Source of the DNA: Bacteroidota bacterium
Lineage (GTDB): Bacteria; Bacteroidota; Bacteroidia; 2-12-FULL-35-15
Reading direction: 5' to 3'
DNA: 64,000 nucleotides
NCBI GenBank assembly: GCA_003151815.1
Contig: PLYN01000024.1
Location: 1-64,000, forward strand
Shown: in pieces, positions 47,883 through 56,993 of the stretch
Numbering within the stretch: position 1 is the stretch's first letter
Layout: the number at the start of each line of letters is the position of its first letter
The notes under the pieces: model-generated
Told to the model about the DNA's origin: nothing
What the model saw: only the letters and a program-made list of their open reading frames with translations
Database searches by the model: none
Position numbers and translations under genes: made by a program

Positions 47883-48290
47883 TCAATTCACGGAGAGATG
47901 AAGATCTTTATTGCATCTTCTGGACTCATATTGTATACAGTGCTTTACCTTTTTCAATAAAGTGTCCAATTCATAAGGTTTAACAAGATAATCATCAGCA
48001 CCTTGTTCCAACGCTCTGGTTAAATAATTTTTTTCAGACATTGTAGTACTAAAAATAAATGGTATTAGAGATGTTTGAGCCGTTTCCGAAAGAAATCGAA
48101 GAACTTCGTAACCATCCATTTTTGGCATTAAAATATCACAAACTATTAAATCAGGAATAAACTTGTTGGCAAGTTCAAGTCCGATTTTTCCATTATTTGT
48201 TCCAAGTATATTATAACCTTCTATTTCGAGATATTCAGTCAAATTCTCTAGAAAATCATTGTTATGTTCAATCAGCAAAATTGTTTTCAT
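47883..48290 (-). CDS. Single-domain response regulator (CheY-like receiver)
   Basis: From ATG 48290 (MKTILLIEHNND) the protein has 135 residues and is a stand-alone receiver. The phosphoacceptor is Asp52 in IVCDILMPKMDGYEVL; the Thr/Ser switch lies in FIFSTTM and the conserved Lys in DDYLVKPYEL. The N-terminal acidic pocket is EHNND instead of the usual double Asp. The track start (48350) adds 20 residues unlike a receiver, so I reject it. No output domain is present: it must act by protein contact. It sits between the two paralogous glycosidase genes, with element C 67 bp ahead of its start. The cognate kinase is not in the window. Confidence 0.85.
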   Translation of the reverse strand: MKTILLIEHNNDFLENLTEYLEIEGYNILGTNNGKIGLELANKFIPDLIVCDILMPKMDGYEVLRFLSETAQTSLIPFIFSTTMSEKNYLTRALEQGADDYLVKPYELDTLLKKVKHCIQYESRRCNKDLHLSVN

Positions 48291-48356
48291 AGTCGTTTGA
48301 TTATTTGTGGTTGCAATTGCAATGATAGTCCTGCCTCCCCTTTGCTTCATTTCTTT

Positions 48357-48383
48357 TTCGTTTAATTCTTATTTATAATAGCC
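48357..48383 (-). promoter_or_regulatory. 27-bp element GGCTAT-N15-AACGAA, copy C
   Basis: Exact match to both half sites on the minus strand, pointing at the response-regulator start 67 bp ahead. If it is a promoter, the leader would be about 60 nt. Confidence 0.55.
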
Positions 48384-48443
48384 AAAAACTGTTAAATAGT
48401 CGTTGGTGGCATAACATTAGTAATATATGCTCGTAATACGAAC

Positions 48444-48496
48444 AGTGAATCGCCGAAAGGGAGATTAAAATCGCCCAGAACAATAAACGAATCGCT
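48444..48496 (+). promoter_or_regulatory. Conserved leader shared with the long glycosidase gene
   Basis: Counterpart of 44308-44359, about 30 bp before the short paralogue's ATG. Shared blocks are listed there. Confidence 0.45.
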
Positions 48497-48525
48497 AATG
48501 AGTTTTTTAAACTAAATCATATATC

Positions 48526-50253
48526 ATGAAAAACATAAAAAAAATATTTCAAGTAAGTTTACTTACAATGAGTTTGTTTTTTTCAATGAAGAGTGGTTAT
48601 GCACAAGTAATTTCAAATCATTTTTTTGGTGAAAATGCATGGATGCCTGATACCATTGGGGATTACCAAGCATGTAAAGAACCACCATGTATTTTAAATG
48701 GTAAACTGCATAAACAATGGGGCAACATTAAAAACAGTGGAACATCCATTGTTCGTTTTGGAGGTATTGCTCCTGATAAAAATATGCCAACCAATTATCA
48801 ATACATCAAGATGATTGATTCCATTCGTGCAAATGGTATGGAGCCAATAATGCAAGTACCTTTTTATAATAACCGTTATACAGCTCAACAAGCAGCGGAT
48901 ATTGTTAAATTTATAAATGTTACAAAAAACGAAAAAATTAAATACTGGATCATCGCGAATGAACCCGATCTAGGTTATTCTTATACTACTTCGGCACAGA
49001 TAGCTCAATATTTTAGACCATTTGCTTCAGCTATGAAAGCGATTGATCCATCCATCTTGATTATCGGACCTGAAATATCAAGTTTTAATCAAACTATAAT
49101 GAATGGTTTAACAACACCAAATGGACCAGATGATATCACAGGAAAAGATGCATCAGGAAATTACTACCTCGATGTTATTTCTTTTCATACCTATCCTTTT
49201 AATGGAAGTCAAACCAGAGCACAAGTTGTTTCAAAATTAACGGCTCCCTATTCTTTGAATGATAATTTAATTTATCTAAACACCAGAGTAGCTGCTTGTA
49301 ATATCGCTCATAATAGAACAGGAGTAGCACTTCTTAAAACAGCTATTACAGAGGCGAATATCAATTGGCAAAATAGTGCTTCTGATAATTTATCCGGCGT
49401 AGGTGCCAATAGTTTTATTGGAGGTCAATTTATTGCTGAAATGATGGGTATTGGAATGAAGAATAGTGTAGATTTTATTAATATATGGAGTGTCGTAGAA
49501 GGAAATTCAACAGTCAGTAACGTTGGTTTTATAGATGCCACTACGTATAATAAAAAACCTTCATTTTTTCATTTTAAACTTCTTGCCGAAAATTTTAAAG
49601 GAAATTACGTGAACGGTATTACCAATCAGTCAAACGTAAAATCCTTTGGAAGTCAAGATGCTCAACAGGTTTCCGTTTTGATTTTAAACGAAGATCAAAC
49701 CAATAATTATAATTTTACTGTTCGTTTAAATAATGATAAGGCTAATGTAAACAATGCATTAATAATAAATATTAATGCAGGTATCAGCAAAGAATATGTA
49801 GGTAAAATATCAAGTCAATCTTCTGTATTGCTTATTTTTAATGCTTCAGGAGATATTATTAAGAAGTATGAATATTCACTTAATGACAATGCAATGGCTA
49901 ACCTTGCGCCTACTTATACAGAATTCGCTTCTACAGTTATAACTCCTCCTGCTCCTGCTACTGATTCTGCAGTTGTAGCAACAACTATAAATGGGATTAG
50001 CAATGATTCTGAAATGAAAGTATTTCCAAATCCTTCAAACGGAAAGTTTACCATTCAATTTAATAATGAAAATTCCGAGCTAAAGAATATTCAACTTATT
50101 AATACAATCGGACAAGAGGTTTATAGCAAAAGCTCAACCTTCATAGGTGGTAACGAAGAAATAGAATTAGAAGGCAACATAGCCGCCGGAGCTTATATAT
50201 TGAGGGTGATGGACGGAAAAAATACAACAACAAAAAAAATTATCATCAATTAA
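48526..50253 (+). CDS. Secreted clan GH-A-like glycosidase with T9SS tail (short paralogue)
   Basis: A 575-residue exported enzyme, near-identical in layout to the first 470 residues of the gene at 44399: signal peptide, GVIS-like start VISNHFFGENAWMPD, barrel with WIIANEPDLGYS (acid/base) and TEANINW (nucleophile), then a linker of Pro/Ala/Thr and a type A T9SS sorting domain (about 490-575, VFPNPSNGKFTIQF). It lacks the seven Ig-like units. Probably released or displayed at the surface; the two forms may differ in reach or attachment. A terminator follows at 50279. Confidence 0.82.
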   Translation: MKNIKKIFQVSLLTMSLFFSMKSGYAQVISNHFFGENAWMPDTIGDYQACKEPPCILNGKLHKQWGNIKNSGTSIVRFGGIAPDKNMPTNYQYIKMIDSIRANGMEPIMQVPFYNNRYTAQQAADIVKFINVTKNEKIKYWIIANEPDLGYSYTTSAQIAQYFRPFASAMKAIDPSILIIGPEISSFNQTIMNGLTTPNGPDDITGKDASGNYYLDVISFHTYPFNGSQTRAQVVSKLTAPYSLNDNLIYLNTRVAACNIAHNRTGVALLKTAITEANINWQNSASDNLSGVGANSFIGGQFIAEMMGIGMKNSVDFINIWSVVEGNSTVSNVGFIDATTYNKKPSFFHFKLLAENFKGNYVNGITNQSNVKSFGSQDAQQVSVLILNEDQTNNYNFTVRLNNDKANVNNALIININAGISKEYVGKISSQSSVLLIFNASGDIIKKYEYSLNDNAMANLAPTYTEFASTVITPPAPATDSAVVATTINGISNDSEMKVFPNPSNGKFTIQFNNENSELKNIQLINTIGQEVYSKSSTFIGGNEEIELEGNIAAGAYILRVMDGKNTTTKKIIIN

Positions 50254-50278
50254 TAATAATTTAAACTGCTTTTAAATA

Positions 50279-50313
50279 AAAATCCCATCCTGCTATAAGT
50301 GGGATGGGATTTT
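50279..50313 (+). terminator. Rho-independent terminator after the short glycosidase
   Basis: AAAATCCCATCC (50279-50290) and GGATGGGATTTT (50302-50313) pair perfectly over 12 bp with an 11-nt loop, followed by an AT-rich tail. Confidence 0.75.
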
Positions 50314-50363
50314 AAATTTATTCAATAAATTCATTCAACTATTAAATAATGATTCTCTTGTTC

Positions 50364-50390
50364 GGCTATCTGAAATGCCCTCTTAACGAA
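50364..50390 (+). promoter_or_regulatory. 27-bp element GGCTAT-N15-AACGAA, copy D
   Basis: Exact match on the plus strand, ending 54 bp before the DUF6629-type gene. The bases after it continue TATAAAGAAAGCGGA; a similar A/G-rich continuation follows copy F. Confidence 0.6.
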
Positions 50391-50444
50391 TATAAAGAAA
50401 GCGGATATTGACATATAGGTACATTTGAAAAAACGAAAAAAAAT

Positions 50445-51140
50445 ATGTGTTTTTCAGCTGAAGCCAGTTTTGGAGCAAGTGTAATTCTTGGTACTGTGGG
50501 TGTTATAACAGTGAGACAAGTTCAAACCAAATCGCAATTGCCTTTTGCAATCATTCCTTTTATTTTTTCATTTCAACAGTTTACAGAAGGTGTTTTGTGG
50601 ATGACATTTCACAATAACAATCTTGCTTTTTTGCAGCCAATTGCTACTTACACTTTTTTAATATTTGCTCAGATTGTTTGGCCTACATGGGTTCCTCTTT
50701 CAATTGTTTTGCTTGAAAAGGATGTTAGACGTAAAAAAATATTATACGTTATTTTAGGATTAGGGATACTATGTTCGGTTTATATAACATATAGTTTTTT
50801 ATTCTACAATGTTCATTCTGAAATAAGTAATCATCATATTCAATATACTTTTGATTATCCTCATACAGCTCATTTTTTATGGTTAACAGGATTATTTTAT
50901 TTTATTCCAACAGTTGTTTCTACTTTTATTTCCAGCGTTAAAAGAATGCAAATTCTTGGAATAATTATTTTACTTTCTTGTCTTATTACTAGAATATTAA
51001 TGCAACAGCATTTTATTTCTGTATGGTGTTTCTTTGCTGCTCTTATAAGCGTAATTGTCCTTTTTATAATTTTCAGACTGCAAAAATCTGCAGATGTGCT
51101 TGATACCTTAACACCTCTATCTACAACCTTTCAAAGGTAG
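50445..51140 (+). CDS. Integral membrane protein of the DUF6629 type
   Basis: A 231-residue protein with about 7 hydrophobic helices. The N-terminus MCFSAEASFGASVILG is characteristic of a small family of uncharacterised membrane proteins starting MCFSAxASF (DUF6629). The early Cys and the following AEASF are invariant-looking in that family as I know it. There is no soluble domain and no catalytic motif, and the function is unknown. It is preceded by element D at 54 bp, a spacing similar to that for the orphan sorting-tail gene. Confidence 0.75.
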   Translation: MCFSAEASFGASVILGTVGVITVRQVQTKSQLPFAIIPFIFSFQQFTEGVLWMTFHNNNLAFLQPIATYTFLIFAQIVWPTWVPLSIVLLEKDVRRKKILYVILGLGILCSVYITYSFLFYNVHSEISNHHIQYTFDYPHTAHFLWLTGLFYFIPTVVSTFISSVKRMQILGIIILLSCLITRILMQQHFISVWCFFAALISVIVLFIIFRLQKSADVLDTLTPLSTTFQR

Positions 51141-51235
51141 ATTTCCTGTTTACTTGCTTCGCTACCCTTCACAAAGAAATCAATCAGGCAATACAAATTT
51201 AAACTATCACGATAACTATTAAGATTCCTGTTTGG

Positions 51236-51262
51236 GCTATTGAAAATACCGCATCACCGAAT
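51236..51262 (+). promoter_or_regulatory. 27-bp element, copy E (one mismatch)
   Basis: GGCTAT-N15-ACCGAA on the plus strand, one base off the second half site, 90 bp before the GT4-GH57 operon. The internal AAAT is at the position seen in copies C, D and F. Confidence 0.5.
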
Positions 51263-51352
51263 ACTGCTTTGTGGATACCCTTTTCTCTAATAGATTTGTT
51301 AGCGGAAGAAAATATGTTCATCATCTAAAAAGCAAAATATCAATAAATATCA

Positions 51353-52651
51353 ATGAAAAACCAGTTGCCAAAAGTTTTAATGTTAGGTTGGGAATTTCCA
51401 CCGATAATTAATGGAGGGTTAGGAGTTGCATGTCATGACCTTTCTTGTGCCATGTCAGAGTTGGCAAATATTACAATGGTTGTGCCCAAATCCAGTCCCG
51501 ACTTTAAAGTGAAAAACATGAACTTAATTGGTATCAACAATATCGATCCCAATAGCTATGCGGATTCTTTTGATAATTCTTTCAATAACAAATTACCTTT
51601 CAAACTTCACTCAGTTCCTTCCGATCTTAATCCATATCATTCAGAGGCAATAAATTCTCACAATAACCCACATGGTTATAGGGATTCAAGTGTGATGGGT
51701 GGAAGTGAAATGAGAGAATCTTTTAATATTGATAATTTATATGGAGGTGATGTTATTAATAAAGTTTTTCAATATGCTGAGATCACTTCCAACCTTGCTG
51801 CTAAAATCGATTTTGATGTTATTCATGCACATGACTGGATGACGATGCTTGCAGGTATTAAAATAAAACAACAAACAGGAAAACCTTTAGTGATGCATAT
51901 TCATTCTTTGGAAGTTGATAGGAGTGGGGTGGATAGTACAGGATGGGTGTATGACCTTGAAAAAAAAGGAATGGAATATGCTGATCTATTAATGCCGGTG
52001 AGCAATTTTACGGCAAATAATATTCATCAGTATTATGGAATAAAAAAAAATAAAATGTCTGTAATACACAATGGTAGTATTGTTGTAGAACCATTTAAAA
52101 GTAAAAGAACATTCAAAGAAAAAACAGTTTTATTTGTTGGTCGTCTTACAAGACAAAAAGGACCCGAAAGATTCTTGGATATCGCGTCAAAGGTGTTGGA
52201 AAAAAATCCTGATGTTAGATTTGTAATGGCAGGTGTTGGAGATTATTTTAAATCAATGCTTGAACAAAGTTCATATAAACATATTGGCAATCGTTTTCAC
52301 ATGACCGGATTTTTAAATCAGGAAAAACTTAGGTATTTGTTTTCTGTTAGTGATGTTTATTGCATGCCTTCCGTATCTGAACCTTTTGGATTATCTGCTG
52401 TTGAAGCAGCTCAATTTGGAATTCCTTGTGTTATTTCCAAACAATCGGGAGTAGCAGAGGTATTAAGTGGAGCATTAAAATTTAATCATTGGGATGTAAA
52501 CAAGGCTGCCAGTGACATTTTAAATTTACTAAGCGATTCCGTTCTAAGGAAGAAAGTAGTTGAGGATGCTTCCCATAATTTGCAAAATATAACCTGGAAT
52601 AATTCAGCACAAAAAATTATGAATGCCTATTCGTCAAACAATTTTATTTAA
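51353..52651 (+). CDS. Glycosyltransferase (GT4/GT5 glycogen-synthase-like)
   Basis: A 432-residue GT-B enzyme. The N-terminus VLMLGWEFPPIINGGLGVACHDL has the GGLG nucleotide-loop typical of bacterial starch/glycogen synthases. The C-terminal half has FVGRLTRQKGPERFLDIAS and MPSVSEPFGLSAVEAAQFGIPCVIS with the EX7E-type acidic pair. It probably elongates an alpha-glucan from a nucleotide-glucose donor; the adjacent GH57 gene, 5 bp downstream, supports a glycogen or alpha-glucan role. Residues about 85-140 form an unusual Asn/Ser-rich insertion. Likely regulated through element E upstream. Confidence 0.85.
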   Translation: MKNQLPKVLMLGWEFPPIINGGLGVACHDLSCAMSELANITMVVPKSSPDFKVKNMNLIGINNIDPNSYADSFDNSFNNKLPFKLHSVPSDLNPYHSEAINSHNNPHGYRDSSVMGGSEMRESFNIDNLYGGDVINKVFQYAEITSNLAAKIDFDVIHAHDWMTMLAGIKIKQQTGKPLVMHIHSLEVDRSGVDSTGWVYDLEKKGMEYADLLMPVSNFTANNIHQYYGIKKNKMSVIHNGSIVVEPFKSKRTFKEKTVLFVGRLTRQKGPERFLDIASKVLEKNPDVRFVMAGVGDYFKSMLEQSSYKHIGNRFHMTGFLNQEKLRYLFSVSDVYCMPSVSEPFGLSAVEAAQFGIPCVISKQSGVAEVLSGALKFNHWDVNKAASDILNLLSDSVLRKKVVEDASHNLQNITWNNSAQKIMNAYSSNNFI

Positions 52652-52656
52652 ACATC

Positions 52657-53961
52657 ATGCCATCTATCTGCTTTTATTTTCAAGTACACCAACCCTTTAG
52701 AATAAGGGATTATTCTTTTTTTGATATTGGGAATTCTCATGTTTATGAGGATGATAAAAAGAATGAGGAGGTTTTAAACAAGGTAGCTGATAAATGCTAT
52801 ATCAAAACCAATCAAAAAATGTTGGAGCTCATTCATCGGCATCAAGGAAAATTTAAAATAAGTTATTCTTTAAGCGGAACAGCTATAGAGCAATTTGAAA
52901 AATACAGACCCGATGTTTTACAATCCTTTATTGACCTTGCAAATACAGGTTGTGTAGAATTTTTATCGGAAACATATTCCCATTCACTTAGTTTTATTTA
53001 TTCTAAAAATGAATTTAAAAGGCAAGTAGAAAAACATGCGCAAGTAATTAAAAAATATTTTAATCAGGTTCCGAAAGTTTTCAGAAATACGGAATTAATT
53101 TACAATAATGAATTGGCTTCATTTATTGAAGGTATGGGTTATAAAGGCATAATATGCGAAGGTGTCGACAGATTGCTCAATGGTAGAACTCCCAATTTTC
53201 TATATCAGCCGGTTGGAGCGAAAAATGTAAAATTATTATTAAAGAACTATACCCTATCAGATGATATTGCTTTTAGATTTTCCGATAAAGGCTGGAAAGA
53301 ATTTCCATTAACGGCAGATAAATTTAAAAACTGGGTGCATGATGTTGCCGGCAACGGTGAAACGGTGAATTTGTTCATGGACTATGAAACCTTTGGTGAA
53401 CACCAATGGGAGTCAACAGGAATTTTTAATTTCCTGGATCAGCTTCCCACTGAAATTTTAAAACATCCCGACTTTGATTTTAAAACTCCTTCTGAAGTTA
53501 TTGACTCTTATCCTGCAAGAGAAGTTTATGATGCACACGATTTTACTTCATGGGCAGACACGGAAAGAGACCTTTCTGCCTGGTTAAGCAATTCCATGCA
53601 AAAGGAATCCATTCAACGAATTTATTCTATTGAAAAAGATATATTGGCTTGTGGAGATCCTTCATTATTAAAGGTATGGGAACGACTTCAAACATCAGAT
53701 CATTATTATTATATGTGTACCAAATTTTGGAACGATGGAGATGTACATAAATATTTCAGTCCTTTTGATTCACCTTATGATGCCTATATGTATTTTATGA
53801 ATGTGTTCAGCGATTTAGAATGTTCATTGAAAGAGTTGCGCCTATCTAAAGAAAAGGCAGACAAAAAATCAAAAAAAATCGACCAACTGGCAGACATCTT
53901 AGCGTTTGGGAAGGAAGTAAAAATTAAACCGGTTAAAAAAAATAAATTGATATTGAATTAA
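52657..53961 (+). CDS. Glycoside hydrolase family 57 (alpha-amylase-like)
   Basis: A 434-residue cytoplasmic enzyme without signal peptide. The N-terminus SICFYFQVHQPFRI has the HQP motif of GH57. The nucleophile is Glu146 in VFRNTELIYNN and the acid/base Asp242 in LFMDYETFGEHQW, both in the expected conserved regions. It acts on alpha-1,4-glucans, either as amylase or as branching-type transferase. It follows the synthase-like GT by 5 bp and is followed after 10 bp by the secreted gene 53972, so all three may form one operon. The C-terminus (about 395-434) is a Lys-rich tail. Confidence 0.88.
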   Translation: MPSICFYFQVHQPFRIRDYSFFDIGNSHVYEDDKKNEEVLNKVADKCYIKTNQKMLELIHRHQGKFKISYSLSGTAIEQFEKYRPDVLQSFIDLANTGCVEFLSETYSHSLSFIYSKNEFKRQVEKHAQVIKKYFNQVPKVFRNTELIYNNELASFIEGMGYKGIICEGVDRLLNGRTPNFLYQPVGAKNVKLLLKNYTLSDDIAFRFSDKGWKEFPLTADKFKNWVHDVAGNGETVNLFMDYETFGEHQWESTGIFNFLDQLPTEILKHPDFDFKTPSEVIDSYPAREVYDAHDFTSWADTERDLSAWLSNSMQKESIQRIYSIEKDILACGDPSLLKVWERLQTSDHYYYMCTKFWNDGDVHKYFSPFDSPYDAYMYFMNVFSDLECSLKELRLSKEKADKKSKKIDQLADILAFGKEVKIKPVKKNKLILN

Positions 53962-53971
53962 ATAAATTATT

Positions 53972-56782
53972 ATGAAAAAAAAGCTACTTGTAAGTTTGTG
54001 TTTATTAGCTATCTCAAATATTGTATCTTCTCAGAATTTACTTTGGTCAAAAAAAATAGAGCAGTCCACTGTTTGTGTAAGCAAAGGTTTAATGACTGAT
54101 AAAAATGGAATTGTGTATTCGTATGGATCGAGAAGTCTTGACAATAATCAAAATCCTGCAACTCCACCTTTAAATGATACTTCAGGATCATTCTTACAAA
54201 GTTATTCGACTAATGGAGCCTTGCTTTTTTCAAAAAGGTGGGTAATTCCTTTTTATATTGAGAAGATGGAATATGATGGAAATCTAAACATTTATTTTTC
54301 CGGAACATTTATTGGTACTCAGATAATTGATGGAATTACAATTGTAAGCGAGGGTAATTTGGATGGTGTTACAGGTAAGATGGATCTAACAGGTCATATC
54401 CTTTGGATGAAAACTTTTGGTGGAAGTGGTGGAGATAGAGGGAATGGGATTTGTTTTAATTCAGCAGATAACAGTGTTTATGCAACCGGAGATATCAGAG
54501 ATACTTTATCTCTAAATAATTCTTTTGTATCCATCAATCAACAATCGGCAATTATTGTGCATTATTCTTCAACCGGAACTTTCATCAATCACAAGTTATA
54601 TGATTTTGTATCAAACAGAAATTTGGGAAATATTAATTCGGGAAGAGAGATTTGCAAAGATCAATCAGGAAATTTTTTCTTATTGATGGATCGCGATGGT
54701 CAAACGCCACTTTCGATTGCGAGTACACAAGACACTGTTACCGGTCCGATAATGGGAAGGTATGTCATAAAATTAAATTCTAATTTAGATACTGTTTGGT
54801 CAACTTATATCATTGGGCCAGCAGCTTATTACGGATGGGACTGCAAAGATTTAAGGGCAGCAGCGAATGGCGATGTTTATATTGCCTGGGAAGGTAATGG
54901 TAAATATGGAGGCGATGCATACTTATCGAGATTGAATGGAAGCACAGGACAAATAAACTGGAATTACCATAATCAAGATGGATCCTATGCTGATCTGTTT
55001 ATTGATGTTAACACTGTTTATCTTATTGGTAATGAAGGTGCAAATGGTTGTCCTTGCCAAGACAACAACGCAGGTTATTATGTGCTGAAGAAATTTGATT
55101 CTAATAACGCACTTTTAGGAGAAACAAGATTTTCAAATGTTTATTTAAATAGTATTACGAAAGACGTATCCGGAAATCTGTTTGTGACCGGTAATTTTAG
55201 TGAAAAAACAGTGATTATCGGGAAGGATACGTTATCGGGAGACATCGACACCTTATTTTCTCCGGGATTACCTCGTTATTACGGAAGATTTCTCACTAAA
55301 TTAAGTGATATTAATTGTATTGCTCCGATTATTTCTGTTTCTGTTCCTATCTCATCCAGCGGAGGACAGTCTTATCCGCTTTGTTCTGGTAATGCGGCTA
55401 CTTTAACAGTAAATTTAACTCAAGGAACTTTTGTCTGGTCCAATGGTGTTACAGGCACTCACACGGATGTTACCGTTACAGGTTTTTATTCTGTTATAAA
55501 TACTCAAGCCAGTGGCTGCATAGCATATTCTCTACCTGTGGATATAGAAGTTAACGGTGTTACTCCGGGAGCAATTTTCGGAAATACAACAATATGTTCA
55601 GGGACTATAAATACATATAGCATTACTCCCGTGAACGGTGCATCAGATTACACATGGACATTGCCACCGGGATGGACAGGCACTTCGACATCAAATAAAA
55701 TTAACGCAACAGCAAGCACAACAAGTGGAAACATTAGTGTTACAGAAAACAATATATGTGGTACATCCGCTGCCCGAACGTTTAGCGTTACCGTTGGGGC
55801 TACTTCTATTGCCACTCCGGGATCAATTTCCGGAAATACTACCGTGTGTTCAGGAAGCTCGAATACATATAGCATAACTGCTGTTAGCGATGCATCATCT
55901 TATATCTGGACAATTCCTTCAGGATGGACAGGCTCTTCCACAACCAATTTAATTAATACAACTGCAAGCACAACAAGCGGAATCATTACCGTTAAAGGAA
56001 CAAGCAGCTGCGGTACATCTGCTTCCCGAACATTTAATGTTAACATTAATGCTGCATCCTCCGGCACACCGAGAGTAATTTCAGGAGATGCAACGGTATG
56101 CTTCGGGAGTTCAAATACATATAGTATTAATGCTATAAACAGCTCATCGTCTTTTATATGGACCTTGCCTTCAGGATGGAGCGGCTCTTCCACATCAACT
56201 TCAATTAACACTACAGCAGGCGCAACAAGCGGAAATATCAGCGTTACTGAAAACGGACTTTGTGGTGTGTACACGCCTAAAACAATTACAGTTCAGGCTA
56301 TTGATAATACGGTTACTCAAACAGGAGATACTTTAACCGCTAATATGAATAATGCAACTTATCAATGGATCGATTGCAGTAATAATGCAACGATTACGAA
56401 TGCAACAAATCAAGATTTTATTCCATCTGCTTCCGGTACATACGCCGTTATCATCACGAAAAATAGTTGTATGGATACTTCCGCATGTAACAATTTTGTA
56501 ATGACAGGAATTGTAAATGTTTCGGTAGCAACTGAGTTTTCTGTCTTTCCAAATCCTACAGACAATTTCATTAATATTAATTATAAAAGCAATGAATTAA
56601 ATGGTGGTTTTTCTTTAGAAATAAAAAATATACTGGGACAAACTGTTTATGCATCAGCTATCTCATCATTTCAAGGAGAATATAAAAATGCTATTGATTT
56701 AAGTAAAGAGCATTCAGGAATTTATTTTGTGCAAATAATTGCCGGCGGAAAAACAATAGTGAAAAAGATTATTTTGAATTAA
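53972..56782 (+). CDS. Secreted protein with beta-propeller-like N-half, PKD-like repeats and T9SS tail
   Basis: A 936-residue exported protein. Signal peptide 1-20 (ends NIVSSQN). Residues about 22-445 have SBBP-like propeller blades (DKNGIVYSYGS, GNGICFNSADNSVYATGDI, NGDVYIAWEGNGKYGGDAYL). After a Cys-bounded Ig-like unit come three PKD-like repeats (about 535-770) with ISGNTTVCSGSSNTYSI and WTLPSGWTGSS cores. The type A T9SS sorting domain is at about 848-936. No catalytic motif is seen. Cotranscription with the cytoplasmic GH57 is suggested by the 10-bp gap. Its last codons and 3' flank match those of the GH26-like gene. Confidence 0.8.
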   Translation: MKKKLLVSLCLLAISNIVSSQNLLWSKKIEQSTVCVSKGLMTDKNGIVYSYGSRSLDNNQNPATPPLNDTSGSFLQSYSTNGALLFSKRWVIPFYIEKMEYDGNLNIYFSGTFIGTQIIDGITIVSEGNLDGVTGKMDLTGHILWMKTFGGSGGDRGNGICFNSADNSVYATGDIRDTLSLNNSFVSINQQSAIIVHYSSTGTFINHKLYDFVSNRNLGNINSGREICKDQSGNFFLLMDRDGQTPLSIASTQDTVTGPIMGRYVIKLNSNLDTVWSTYIIGPAAYYGWDCKDLRAAANGDVYIAWEGNGKYGGDAYLSRLNGSTGQINWNYHNQDGSYADLFIDVNTVYLIGNEGANGCPCQDNNAGYYVLKKFDSNNALLGETRFSNVYLNSITKDVSGNLFVTGNFSEKTVIIGKDTLSGDIDTLFSPGLPRYYGRFLTKLSDINCIAPIISVSVPISSSGGQSYPLCSGNAATLTVNLTQGTFVWSNGVTGTHTDVTVTGFYSVINTQASGCIAYSLPVDIEVNGVTPGAIFGNTTICSGTINTYSITPVNGASDYTWTLPPGWTGTSTSNKINATASTTSGNISVTENNICGTSAARTFSVTVGATSIATPGSISGNTTVCSGSSNTYSITAVSDASSYIWTIPSGWTGSSTTNLINTTASTTSGIITVKGTSSCGTSASRTFNVNINAASSGTPRVISGDATVCFGSSNTYSINAINSSSSFIWTLPSGWSGSSTSTSINTTAGATSGNISVTENGLCGVYTPKTITVQAIDNTVTQTGDTLTANMNNATYQWIDCSNNATITNATNQDFIPSASGTYAVIITKNSCMDTSACNNFVMTGIVNVSVATEFSVFPNPTDNFININYKSNELNGGFSLEIKNILGQTVYASAISSFQGEYKNAIDLSKEHSGIYFVQIIAGGKTIVKKIILN

Positions 56783-56790
56783 ATTCGATA

Positions 56791-56860
56791 TGCTGCGCTC
56801 GTTTCTCTCCTACACTCGAAATGCCCAGTGCGACGTCATTCCGAGCGATTGAGGAATCTC
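56791..56860. repeat. Degenerate REP-like palindrome, copy 1
   Basis: Carries the words GCGCTCGTTTCTC, CTCGAAATG and GTCATTCCGAG, a diverged form of the palindrome at 57427-57482, immediately after a T9SS cargo gene. Confidence 0.55.
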
Positions 56861-56910
56861 ATTAAAAAATGTATAAGAGTTTTCCCGATAACCATTTTAA
56901 TTACTCCTTA

Positions 56911-56937
56911 GACTATTTTAAATCCCTTCTCAACGAA
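56911..56937 (+). promoter_or_regulatory. 27-bp element, copy F (one mismatch)
   Basis: GACTAT-N15-AACGAA on the plus strand, one base off the first half site, 56 bp before the small sorting-tail gene; the same distance as copy D to its gene. Confidence 0.5.
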
Positions 56938-56993
56938 TATGTAAAACGGAAACAAAATCCTTAAATATCTTTATAAAAATAATTAGGGCTATC

